Below are positions 7,361-13,977 of a DNA stretch of 15,485 bases, piece by piece. The first letter of the stretch is position 1; the number at the start of each line of letters is the position of its first letter. Made by a program: the position numbers and the translations under genes. Origin of the DNA: Micrococcaceae bacterium UBA6021 (lineage in GTDB: Bacteria; Actinomycetota; Actinomycetes; Actinomycetales; Micrococcaceae); contig DIZT01000204.1 in assembly GCA_002427975.1 (NCBI GenBank), forward strand, positions 1 to 15,485, given 5' to 3'. The notes beneath the pieces were generated by a model that ran no database searches, was not told where the DNA came from, and saw only the letters and a list, made by a program, of their open reading frames with translations.

Positions 7361-8560
7361 CTACTTGGAGGACAGCGGCCGGGCGGCTCCGGCGAGGAGC
7401 AGGGCCACCAGGATCGGGGCCAGGATCGCCAGCAGCGCAAGGTGGATTCCCGTGAGATCGCCCAGGTATCCCAGCAGGGGCGGGCCGGCGAGGAAGGAAA
7501 TATACCCCAGGGTGGATACAACCGAAACCCTGGCGGCTGCGTGCTTCGGATCATCGGCTGCCGCGGACATTCCCATCGGGAAAGCCAGCGCTGCCCCGAC
7601 TCCCCACAGTGCGGCTCCCAGCCCGGCCAGCCAGATGTTCCCCGCCAGCACAAACAGGCCCAGGCCCGCGGCCGCAGCGGCCATGCTTGCCCGGAGCACC
7701 GCGACCCGGCCGTAGCTGTCGATCACCCGGCCGCCGAAGAGCCGCATCGCCGTCATCGCCAGGACAAACAGGGCAAACATCAAAGCGCCGGTGGATTCCG
7801 AGGTGCCCAGGCCATCAACCGTGGCCTTGGCAATCCAGTCGTTTCCGGCGCCCTCCGTGAGCGTCGCGCCCAGGACCACCACGCCGATCAGCAGGGTGCG
7901 GCTGTCACGCCAGGCCGACGGCCCTTTCGCAGCCGTCGGCTCACCCTCCAGCGGAGCTGCCTGGGCAAGGTGGGGGAGGAAGTAGCGGGGCGCCACCAGG
8001 GCGACTGCTGCCACCACGCCTGCGATGACCAGCAGGTGCAACGGCAGGCCGACCCCGATGGTTGACAGACCGGCACCTATCAGGGCCCCCACAAAGGCGC
8101 CGCCACTGAACGCAGCATGGAACTGCGGCATGATGGTCCGCCGAAGCTTGTGCTCGACGTCGGCTCCTTCAATATTCTGGGAAACGTCCCACAGCCCGAT
8201 GCCGATACCGAAGAAGAACAGCGCAATGGCGGTGCCGGGAATCGATTCCGCCGAGAGGGAGAGCGCAATGCCCACTCCGGCCAGGGCTGCCAGAACCGCG
8301 CCTGCGCGCACCGCGTTGGCGGTGCCGATCCTTCCCACCACAAGTCCCGCCGTCGGAAGTGCCAGCAGCGAGCCGATGGCCGTGCACAGCAGCAACGTTC
8401 CCATCTGGCCCGAGGTCAGGTGCAGCGTCTCGGTAACAGCAGGGATCCTGGCGGCCCAGCTGGCAAAAACGAAACCGTTGATTCCGAAGACCACAAACGT
8501 GGCGGCGGCGGCGGCCCGGAGGGATGGTCCGGCCAGGGTGCTGGTGTTGTCGGTCTTCAT
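7361..8560 (-). CDS. MFS transporter, YbjJ-like
   Basis: This is a 399-residue membrane transporter with about twelve hydrophobic segments in two halves, split by a hydrophilic loop near residues 199-222 (QAAPLEGEPTAAKGPSAWRD). Features recalled from the YbjJ-like branch of the major facilitator superfamily are FASWAARIPAV (32-42) in the first helix and GIGLWDVSQNIEG (120-132) in the first half. The second half has GGRVIDSYGRVAVLR (276-290), a version of the MFS loop motif with the Asp and Arg. The substrate is not predictable from this; the family is mostly uncharacterised and is usually labelled as efflux or sugar transport. A TAGCAT lies 6 bases before the ATG and could be a -10 of a leaderless promoter, but no -35 is evident. 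No strong ribosome site is seen. Confidence 0.9.
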   Translation of the reverse strand: MKTDNTSTLAGPSLRAAAAATFVVFGINGFVFASWAARIPAVTETLHLTSGQMGTLLLCTAIGSLLALPTAGLVVGRIGTANAVRAGAVLAALAGVGIALSLSAESIPGTAIALFFFGIGIGLWDVSQNIEGADVEHKLRRTIMPQFHAAFSGGAFVGALIGAGLSTIGVGLPLHLLVIAGVVAAVALVAPRYFLPHLAQAAPLEGEPTAAKGPSAWRDSRTLLIGVVVLGATLTEGAGNDWIAKATVDGLGTSESTGALMFALFVLAMTAMRLFGGRVIDSYGRVAVLRASMAAAAAGLGLFVLAGNIWLAGLGAALWGVGAALAFPMGMSAAADDPKHAAARVSVVSTLGYISFLAGPPLLGYLGDLTGIHLALLAILAPILVALLLAGAARPLSSK

Positions 8561-8624
8561 GCTCGAATGCTAGCAATCGATGCCACTTAACCACTTCGCC
8601 GGCCGCCCCCTGACGCTCTCTCAC

Positions 8625-8644
8625 TTCCTGCACAAAAACCCCGG
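8625..8644 (-). repeat. Single copy of the CCGGRGTTTTTGTSCAG intergenic motif
   Basis: Read on the minus strand the segment is CCGGGGTTTTTGTGCAGGAA. It matches each arm of the inverted repeat at 10385-10453 (CCGGAGTTTTTGTCCAGATA in one arm) at 15-16 of 20 positions. It lies about 30 bases past the ABC-F stop. The right arm of the other element lies about 17 bases past the transpeptidase stop, in the same orientation. Its T-run may also serve as the tail of the hairpin at 8645-8669. Confidence 0.5.
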
Positions 8645-8669
8645 ACACTCCCTGACGTAGAGGGAGCGT
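8645..8669 (-). terminator. Candidate transcription terminator after the ABC-F gene
   Basis: On the minus strand ACGCTCCCT (8669-8661) pairs with AGGGAGTGT (8653-8645), a 9 bp stem with one G-U pair and a 7-base loop, beginning 5 bases after the ABC-F stop. A run of five T follows after CCGGGG. The spacing to the T-run is longer than in a textbook terminator, so this is a moderate call. The left strand of the stem can instead pair with a second segment (8613-8622, ACGCTCTCTC on the plus strand, 9 of 10), giving an alternative larger fold. Confidence 0.45.
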
Positions 8670-8674
8670 TGGTG

Positions 8675-10357
8675 TCAGCGGGCGCGCTCCACCCGCTTTT
8701 CGTCCCAGACAGGCTCGGGGGATTCATAGACCCGGCCGTCTGATCCGAACACCAGGAACCGGTCGAACGTGCGGGCGAACCACCGGTCATGCGTGACGGC
8801 CAAAACTGTTCCCTCGAAGTGGTCAATGGCCTTTTCCAGCGCTTCGGCCGAGTGCAGGTCCAGGTTGTCCGTGGGTTCATCAAGGAGCAGGAGCGTGGCA
8901 CCGGAGAGCTGGAGCAGCAGGATCTGGAAGCGCGCCTGCTGCCCGCCGGAGAGGGACTCGTACTTCTGCTCGGACTGCGAGGCCAGGCCGTAACCGTCCA
9001 GGGCGCCGGCGGCAGCCTCCCGGCCCAGCCCGGACCGGTGCTCGTCGCCGCGGTGCAGGATCTCCAGCAGCGTTTTGCCCAGGAGGTCGGGCCGGACGTG
9101 GGTCTGCGCGAAGAAGCCGGGCCGGATGCGGGCGCCGAGTTTCACGGTGCCTTCGTGCGGCACTTCGGCAATATCGACGTCGGACACGGGGAGGTGCTCA
9201 CGCTCCGGATCCGTGCCTCCGGTGGCGAGGAGCCGCAGGAAGTGGCTTTTGCCGGAGCCGTTGGACCCGAGCACACCCACGCGGTCCCCGAACCACACCT
9301 CGGTGGAGAACGCCTTCATCAGGCCGGTCAGTTCCAGCTTCTCTGCCACGATGGCGCGCTTGGCGGTCCGGCCGCCTTTCAGCCGCATCTGCACGTTCTG
9401 CTCGATGGGGAGCGCCTCGGGCGGTCCGGCCTCGAGGAACTTCGCGAGCCGGGTCTGGGCCGCGTGGTAGCGGTTGGCCATGTCGGAGCGGAACGCGGCC
9501 TTGTTTTTGTACATGTTGACGAGTTCCTTGAGCTTTATGTGCTCCTCGTCCCAGCGCTTGCGCAGCTCCTCGAAGCGGGCGTTGCGGTCGGCACGGGCGT
9601 CCACGTAGGAGCCAAAGCCGCCGCCGTGCACCCAGGCACCTGCGCCGTTGATGCCCGGTTCCAGCGTCACGATGCGTCCGGCGGCGTTGTTCAGCAGCTC
9701 GCGGTCGTGGCTGATGAAGAACACTGTCTTTTTGGACTCGTTCAGCTTGTCCTCGAGCCAGCGCTTGCCCGGCACATCGAGGTAGTTGTCCGGTTCGTCC
9801 AGGAGCAGCAGCTCGTCAGGTCCCGCGAACAGGGCTTCCAGCACCAGCCGCTTCTGCTCGCCGCCGGAAAGGCTCGACGCCGGGCGGTGCTGTGCGCGGT
9901 CAAAAGGCAGTCCCAGGGCGGCCATGCAGACCTCGTCCCAAACGGTCTCGACGTCGTAGCCGCCGGCGTCTCCCCAGTCCACGATCGCCTGGGCGTACCG
10001 CATCTGGGTGGGTTCGTCGTCGTGCTCCAGCATGGCAAGCTCAGCTTCGTCCACCTCCCTGGCCGCAGCGGCCAGGGCCGGCGGGGCGGCGGATACCAGC
10101 AGGTCGCGGACGGTGGAATCGTCCCGGACCTGGCCCACGAACTGGCGCATGATGCCCATGTTCCCGGAGCGCCCTATCACACCTTCGTCCGGAACGAGGT
10201 CGCCGGAAATGATGCGGAAGAGGGTGGTCTTGCCGGTGCCGTTGGGGCCGATCAGGGCGGTTTTGGTACCGTCCGGGACCTTAAAGGTCACGCCGTTGAG
10301 CAGCTGGGTGCCGTCGGAGAGGAAGTAGTCAATACCGGAAACGTCTATGTGGGCCAC
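8675..10357 (-). CDS. ABC-F family ATPase (ribosome-associated type)
   Basis: This is a 560-residue soluble protein with two nucleotide-binding domains and no membrane part, the layout of ABC-F proteins that act at the ribosome in translation control or antibiotic protection. Domain 1 has Walker A GPNGTGKT (37-44), signature LSGGEQ (163-168) and Walker B LLLLDEP with E188. Domain 2 has GSNGSGKS (364-371), LSGGQQ (469-474) and LLLLDEP with E494. Between them a charged helical linker (about 255-312) corresponds to the tRNA-interacting hairpin. The usual DEPTNHLD after Walker B reads DEPDNYLD in domain 1 and DEPTDNLD in domain 2; I recall the first form from an actinobacterial subgroup. It starts with GTG at 10357 behind GGGAAGA. 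The exact subfamily, and any role in resistance, cannot be settled here. Confidence 0.93.
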   Translation of the reverse strand: MAHIDVSGIDYFLSDGTQLLNGVTFKVPDGTKTALIGPNGTGKTTLFRIISGDLVPDEGVIGRSGNMGIMRQFVGQVRDDSTVRDLLVSAAPPALAAAAREVDEAELAMLEHDDEPTQMRYAQAIVDWGDAGGYDVETVWDEVCMAALGLPFDRAQHRPASSLSGGEQKRLVLEALFAGPDELLLLDEPDNYLDVPGKRWLEDKLNESKKTVFFISHDRELLNNAAGRIVTLEPGINGAGAWVHGGGFGSYVDARADRNARFEELRKRWDEEHIKLKELVNMYKNKAAFRSDMANRYHAAQTRLAKFLEAGPPEALPIEQNVQMRLKGGRTAKRAIVAEKLELTGLMKAFSTEVWFGDRVGVLGSNGSGKSHFLRLLATGGTDPEREHLPVSDVDIAEVPHEGTVKLGARIRPGFFAQTHVRPDLLGKTLLEILHRGDEHRSGLGREAAAGALDGYGLASQSEQKYESLSGGQQARFQILLLQLSGATLLLLDEPTDNLDLHSAEALEKAIDHFEGTVLAVTHDRWFARTFDRFLVFGSDGRVYESPEPVWDEKRVERAR

Positions 10358-10384
10358 GCGAACAATCTTCCCACGCCCGCCCCA

Positions 10385-10453
10385 CCCGAGTTTTTGTCCA
10401 GATAATCTGCCTTCGCGACCGTTTTAGACCCGATATCTGGACAAAAACTCCGG
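10385..10453. repeat. Long inverted repeat between the transpeptidase and ABC-F genes
   Basis: Two 20-base arms (10385-10404 and 10434-10453) are inverted copies of each other with 19 of 20 positions matching; the inner 17 (GAGTTTTTGTCCAGATA) are perfect. The 29-base centre is unpaired. Each arm carries the T-run motif also seen once at 8625-8644. It lies in the 113 bp gap between the transpeptidase stop and the ABC-F start. No T-run follows the stem on either strand, so it is not an ordinary terminator. It may be a dispersed palindromic repeat, or control the ABC-F gene 28 bp away. Confidence 0.85.
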
Positions 10454-10470
10454 GGGTGGTTGGGCGGGGG

Positions 10471-12459
10471 TTAGCCGGCGGCGGTCAGGAACTGCTTGAG
10501 CAGCGGCCCGGACGTCGTGGCCCCGAGGCCACCGTCCTCGACGAACACCGCGACGGCGAGGTCGCCGTGGACAGCCACGATCCAGGCATGCGTCTTGGGC
10601 GGGTTTTCCTTGCCGAACTCGGCCGTCCCGGTCTTAGCGCCTACGGGCGCCCCCGGCACGTTCGCCAGGAAACCGGCGTGCCCGGAGGTGACCACAGCGC
10701 GCATCATCTCTGAGAGCGCCGCGGCCTCCGCCGCCGTAATCGGCTGGCCGGACGGCTGGGACGGTGCTTCCGGGGTAACGGTCGACGACGGCGACGCGGC
10801 ATCCGCCGTCGGCTCGCCGGGCGTGGCTCCCGCGGCAGTGCCGGCGTCGGGATTGAGGACCAGCTGCGGCGAAACGAGGGAGCCCTTGGCCACGGATCCG
10901 GCCATGATGGCCGCCGCCAGCGGGGAGAGGAGCACCTTGCCCTGGCCGATCATCGATGCCGCGTGTTCCGTGCCTTCGGCCTCGCCGGGAACGGAGCCCA
11001 GGAAAGCCGCGGCGCCCAGCGAAGGGGCCTCCACGGCAACGCCCACGGCGCCGGCGGCAGCTTCAAGCTGGGCCTGGCTGACGTTGTCCCGCTGGGAGAT
11101 GAACGCCGTGTTGCAGGAGTGTGCGAAGGCATCGCGAAGCGTCACGGATCCCAGCGAGCTCTCGGGGTAGCCCTCTGAGTTCTTGAACGTCCGGCCATCG
11201 ACGTTCAGCGTGGGAGTGCACTGCACTTTGGAGTCAGGCGTCAGGCCATTACGGAACATGGCGAGTGAATCGACCATCTTGAAGATTGACCCCGGCGCGT
11301 ACTGGCCCAGCATCGCGGTGTTGTAGCCGTTGCTTCCGGGTCCAGAGGCGGCCGCGAGTACCGCCCCGGTGGACGGGCGGAGCGCCACGATGGCCGACGC
11401 CGGGCCCACCCCGGCCAACGTGCTCTCTGCGAGTGACTGGAGGGTCGGATCCAGTGTGGTTTTCAGGGGCGTGCCGGGGGTGGGGGCCGTCTCGAACACC
11501 ACCCTGCGGGGATCGGTTCCTGCGGCCTGGATCTGTTCGCGCGTGAGGTCGGCCCGCTGCGCACGGATCACGACGGCGTCGCTGCCGCGGAGTTGGGCGT
11601 CGTACTGCTGCTGGAGCCCGCCGATGCCGGTGATGTCGCCGGCGCCCAGGACGCCGGCGGACGCCTCGATCTGTTCGGCGGTCGCTTCGCCTACAGTGCC
11701 GAGGACTGCCCTGGCGAACGCGCGGCTGGGCGCCAGCGGCTGGGATTCCGGGATGGCGCGGGCGCCCGGGATGGCTGTGATCTGTTGGTCCGTGACGGCG
11801 CGGCCTTCTTCACGGAGGGTGATGGCCCCGACGAAGGCTTCGGCACCGGAGGCCGCCACCTGCTGGGCATAGGCTGCGGGATCCACACCCACCAGCTCGG
11901 CCAGTTTTGTAGCTGACGCGGCCGCGTCAGCGGATCCCAGGAGCAGCTTGTCGATCCCCACGTTCACCACGGGTCGGTACGTGACCAGCTTCGCGTCACC
12001 GGCACCCAGGATGTCGGCGCGCTGCGGCGACTGGGTGCCCTTGCTGAGGATTTCGTTGTCGGCGAGTTCGGGGACCAGCGACGCCGGGTTCCACGCGGTG
12101 AGCCATTTGTCCCCGGACTTCTTGAATTCGGCGTAGGTGGTGTACTTCCACTCTCCGGCGGCGATTTTCCAGGTGTAGTTCAGCGGGACGGTGGCCTTAT
12201 CACCGTTCAGCGTCAGCTCACCCGATTCCACCGTGGGCTTGTCCGGATCGAGGGCTTTAAACACGTCCTGGACCTGCTGCTTGGCTACGCCGGAGTCCTT
12301 GCCGTCAAAGGCGACGGAGCCGACGTCGAGTGCTGAAACGGCTGCCGCAAGCTGTTTGGCCGCGCTTTCGGCTCCCCCTCTGCCGTCGTCGCAGGCAACC
12401 AGGGAGGCGCCGAGGATGAGACCGGCTATGGCAAGTGACAGTTTTTTTGAGTTCCCCAC
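10471..12459 (-). CDS. Lipoprotein penicillin-binding transpeptidase (class B PBP, MecA-like N-terminus)
   Basis: This 662-residue protein forms D,D-crosslinks in peptidoglycan outside the membrane. It has a hydrophobic signal (6-22) ending in LVAC, so Cys23 is probably lipid-modified. An NTF2-like domain of the MecA_N type follows (about 30-135), then a dimerisation region (about 145-325) and the transpeptidase domain (about 350-660). Catalytic motifs are S391-I-F-K394, S448-C-N450 and K609-T-G611. A low-complexity Ala/Thr/Pro/Ser stretch of about 36 residues (538-573) interrupts the domain between the second and third motifs. The start is GTG 12459, the only one possible: a stop lies 13 codons upstream and no other start codon falls between. 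The gene appears to stand alone, with a candidate promoter before it and the inverted repeat after it. Confidence 0.95.
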   Translation of the reverse strand: MGNSKKLSLAIAGLILGASLVACDDGRGGAESAAKQLAAAVSALDVGSVAFDGKDSGVAKQQVQDVFKALDPDKPTVESGELTLNGDKATVPLNYTWKIAAGEWKYTTYAEFKKSGDKWLTAWNPASLVPELADNEILSKGTQSPQRADILGAGDAKLVTYRPVVNVGIDKLLLGSADAAASATKLAELVGVDPAAYAQQVAASGAEAFVGAITLREEGRAVTDQQITAIPGARAIPESQPLAPSRAFARAVLGTVGEATAEQIEASAGVLGAGDITGIGGLQQQYDAQLRGSDAVVIRAQRADLTREQIQAAGTDPRRVVFETAPTPGTPLKTTLDPTLQSLAESTLAGVGPASAIVALRPSTGAVLAAASGPGSNGYNTAMLGQYAPGSIFKMVDSLAMFRNGLTPDSKVQCTPTLNVDGRTFKNSEGYPESSLGSVTLRDAFAHSCNTAFISQRDNVSQAQLEAAAGAVGVAVEAPSLGAAAFLGSVPGEAEGTEHAASMIGQGKVLLSPLAAAIMAGSVAKGSLVSPQLVLNPDAGTAAGATPGEPTADAASPSSTVTPEAPSQPSGQPITAAEAAALSEMMRAVVTSGHAGFLANVPGAPVGAKTGTAEFGKENPPKTHAWIVAVHGDLAVAVFVEDGGLGATTSGPLLKQFLTAAG

Positions 12460-12471
12460 GGCGCTATTATG
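12460..12471 (-). promoter_or_regulatory. Candidate -10 element giving a leaderless transpeptidase mRNA
   Basis: CATAAT (12466-12471, minus strand) lies exactly 6 bases before the GTG start, placing a transcription start at or next to the first codon. There is no recognisable ribosome site in front of the GTG, which fits leaderless translation, common in actinobacteria. A clear -35 was not found; GTGACA lies about 22 bases upstream, too far for a normal spacer. Confidence 0.45.
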
Positions 12472-12537
12472 CCCCGTTTTGGAATGCGCTTGCTGTCACG
12501 GCTCCGGCGCGGACGGACCGGTGCGGCCCTGTGCTGC

Positions 12538-13977
12538 CTAGAGCCCCAGCGCCGGGACCTCAAGACTGAATATGTCCTTCAGGGCATATTTCGCCGCGAA
12601 GTAGCCCGGCATCCCGGTCACTCCCGGCCCGGGTGGGGTGGAGGAGGAGCACAGGTACACGCCACGCACCGGTGTCCGCCACGGAACCCGGGAAACCACC
12701 GGTCGCTGGACCAGTCCGCGTACATCCATGATGCCCGCGCTGAAATCCCCGCCAATGTAGTTCCGGTTGTAGCTGGCCAATTCCGCCGCCGTGGTCACCT
12801 GGGTCTGGACCACCACATCACGGAATCCAGGCGCGAAGCGCTCCAGCTGGTCCGTCACCGCCTCGCCCATGTCCCGGGTTGATCCGGCGGGCACGTGGCA
12901 ATAGGCCCAGAGGATCTGGCGGCCAGCCGGGGCCCGGCCGGTGTCAAAGCGCGATGGCTGGGCCACCAGCACGTAGGGGCACTCCGGGTGTTTCCCGGCA
13001 GATACTTCGTTCTCGGCACGGGCCAGTTCAGCACGTGTGCCGCCGACGTGCACCGTTCCGGCGTCGGCCAGTTCCCCGGCTGTCCAGGGGACGGGGCCGG
13101 ACAGGATGAAGTCCACCTTGCACGAGCCATTCCCATAGCGGAACGATTCCAGGGACTGCCGGTACTTTGCCGGAAGCTGGTCGCCTGCAATGTGCACCAA
13201 TCCCTGGGGGGCCACATCAAGAAGAACCGCCCGGGTCCCACCCAGTTGCTTCAGGCTTTCGATCGGTGATCCGGTGTGGATCACCCCGCCGTGGGCGCGG
13301 ATGTCAGCTTCCAGCGCCGCCGCGATTGACGCCGACCCGCCGACCGGAATCGGCCACCCCTGTGCGTGGGCCAGTGCGGTGAGCATGAGGCCGGCGCCGG
13401 CGGACGCCAGGGACGGCAGTTTCGAGACCGCATGGGCAGCCACGCCGCTCAGCAGCGCAGGCGCAAGGGCTTCCCTGAACCGCGTGTTCCACAGGAGAGA
13501 CCCCTGTTCAAAGGTCCGGAGCCCGAAGAGCGCCGCGGCCAGGGGATCCCGGGGGACGCGTATCAGCTGGTGCTGCGTCAGATCCATCACCCCGTCGATA
13601 CGGCTCACCAGCGGGCCAAGAAGCCTGCGGTAGGCGGCGCCGTCCCTGCCCAGAACCTGGACCGTCCGGTCGAGGGAGTGGTAGCCGAGGGCTGACCGGC
13701 CGCCGTCGAGCGGAGACCCGAACGAGAGTTCCGGGACCACCAGGTCTATCCGGCGTGCCAGTTCGAAAGCACGGAAGAAGGGGGACGCCAGCGCCATCGG
13801 ATGCACGGCCGAGCAGATGTCATGGACATGGCCCGGCTGCATCAGCTCAGCAGTGCGCGTGCCGCCCCCGATGGTGCCGGCGGCTTCATGGACTTCCACG
13901 GACAGGCCCGCGCGGGCCATCACAACGGCAGCAGCCAGCCCGTTGGGTCCGGATCCGACGACGGCGACATCAGGCAT
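12538..13977 (-). CDS. Phytoene-desaturase-family FAD-dependent oxidoreductase
   Basis: This 479-residue flavoprotein has an N-terminal FAD-binding fold, VVGSGPNGLAAA (6-17, with G8, G10 and G13) followed by E31, the acidic residue that binds the FAD ribose, and GGGTRT at 37-42. The C-terminal segment PPGPGVTGMPGYFAAKYAL (448-466) is the conserved closing FAD motif of the CrtI/PYROXD2-like family. These enzymes desaturate or oxidise polyprenyl or related lipids, but most PYROXD2-like members have no proven substrate. No phytoene synthase, geranylgeranyl synthase or lycopene cyclase gene is in the window, so a carotenoid role is unsupported. Its start overlaps the glycosyltransferase stop by 8 bp, which suggests coupled translation and perhaps a shared lipid pathway (inference). 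Confidence 0.92.
   Translation of the reverse strand: MPDVAVVGSGPNGLAAAVVMARAGLSVEVHEAAGTIGGGTRTAELMQPGHVHDICSAVHPMALASPFFRAFELARRIDLVVPELSFGSPLDGGRSALGYHSLDRTVQVLGRDGAAYRRLLGPLVSRIDGVMDLTQHQLIRVPRDPLAAALFGLRTFEQGSLLWNTRFREALAPALLSGVAAHAVSKLPSLASAGAGLMLTALAHAQGWPIPVGGSASIAAALEADIRAHGGVIHTGSPIESLKQLGGTRAVLLDVAPQGLVHIAGDQLPAKYRQSLESFRYGNGSCKVDFILSGPVPWTAGELADAGTVHVGGTRAELARAENEVSAGKHPECPYVLVAQPSRFDTGRAPAGRQILWAYCHVPAGSTRDMGEAVTDQLERFAPGFRDVVVQTQVTTAAELASYNRNYIGGDFSAGIMDVRGLVQRPVVSRVPWRTPVRGVYLCSSSTPPGPGVTGMPGYFAAKYALKDIFSLEVPALGL

Noticed and set aside
8789..10405. Plus-strand ORF of 538 codons opposite the ABC-F gene
   Set aside because: The minus strand has two complete ABC domains here. The plus reading has no recognisable motif and arises from high-GC codon bias.
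10385..10453. Inverted repeat as a Rho-independent terminator
   Set aside because: The T-run lies inside the stem and none follows it on either strand, and the 29-base centre is too long.
12538..13977. Carotenoid biosynthesis gene cluster
   Set aside because: Only one CrtI-like gene is present; no synthase, cyclase or prenyltransferase is nearby.
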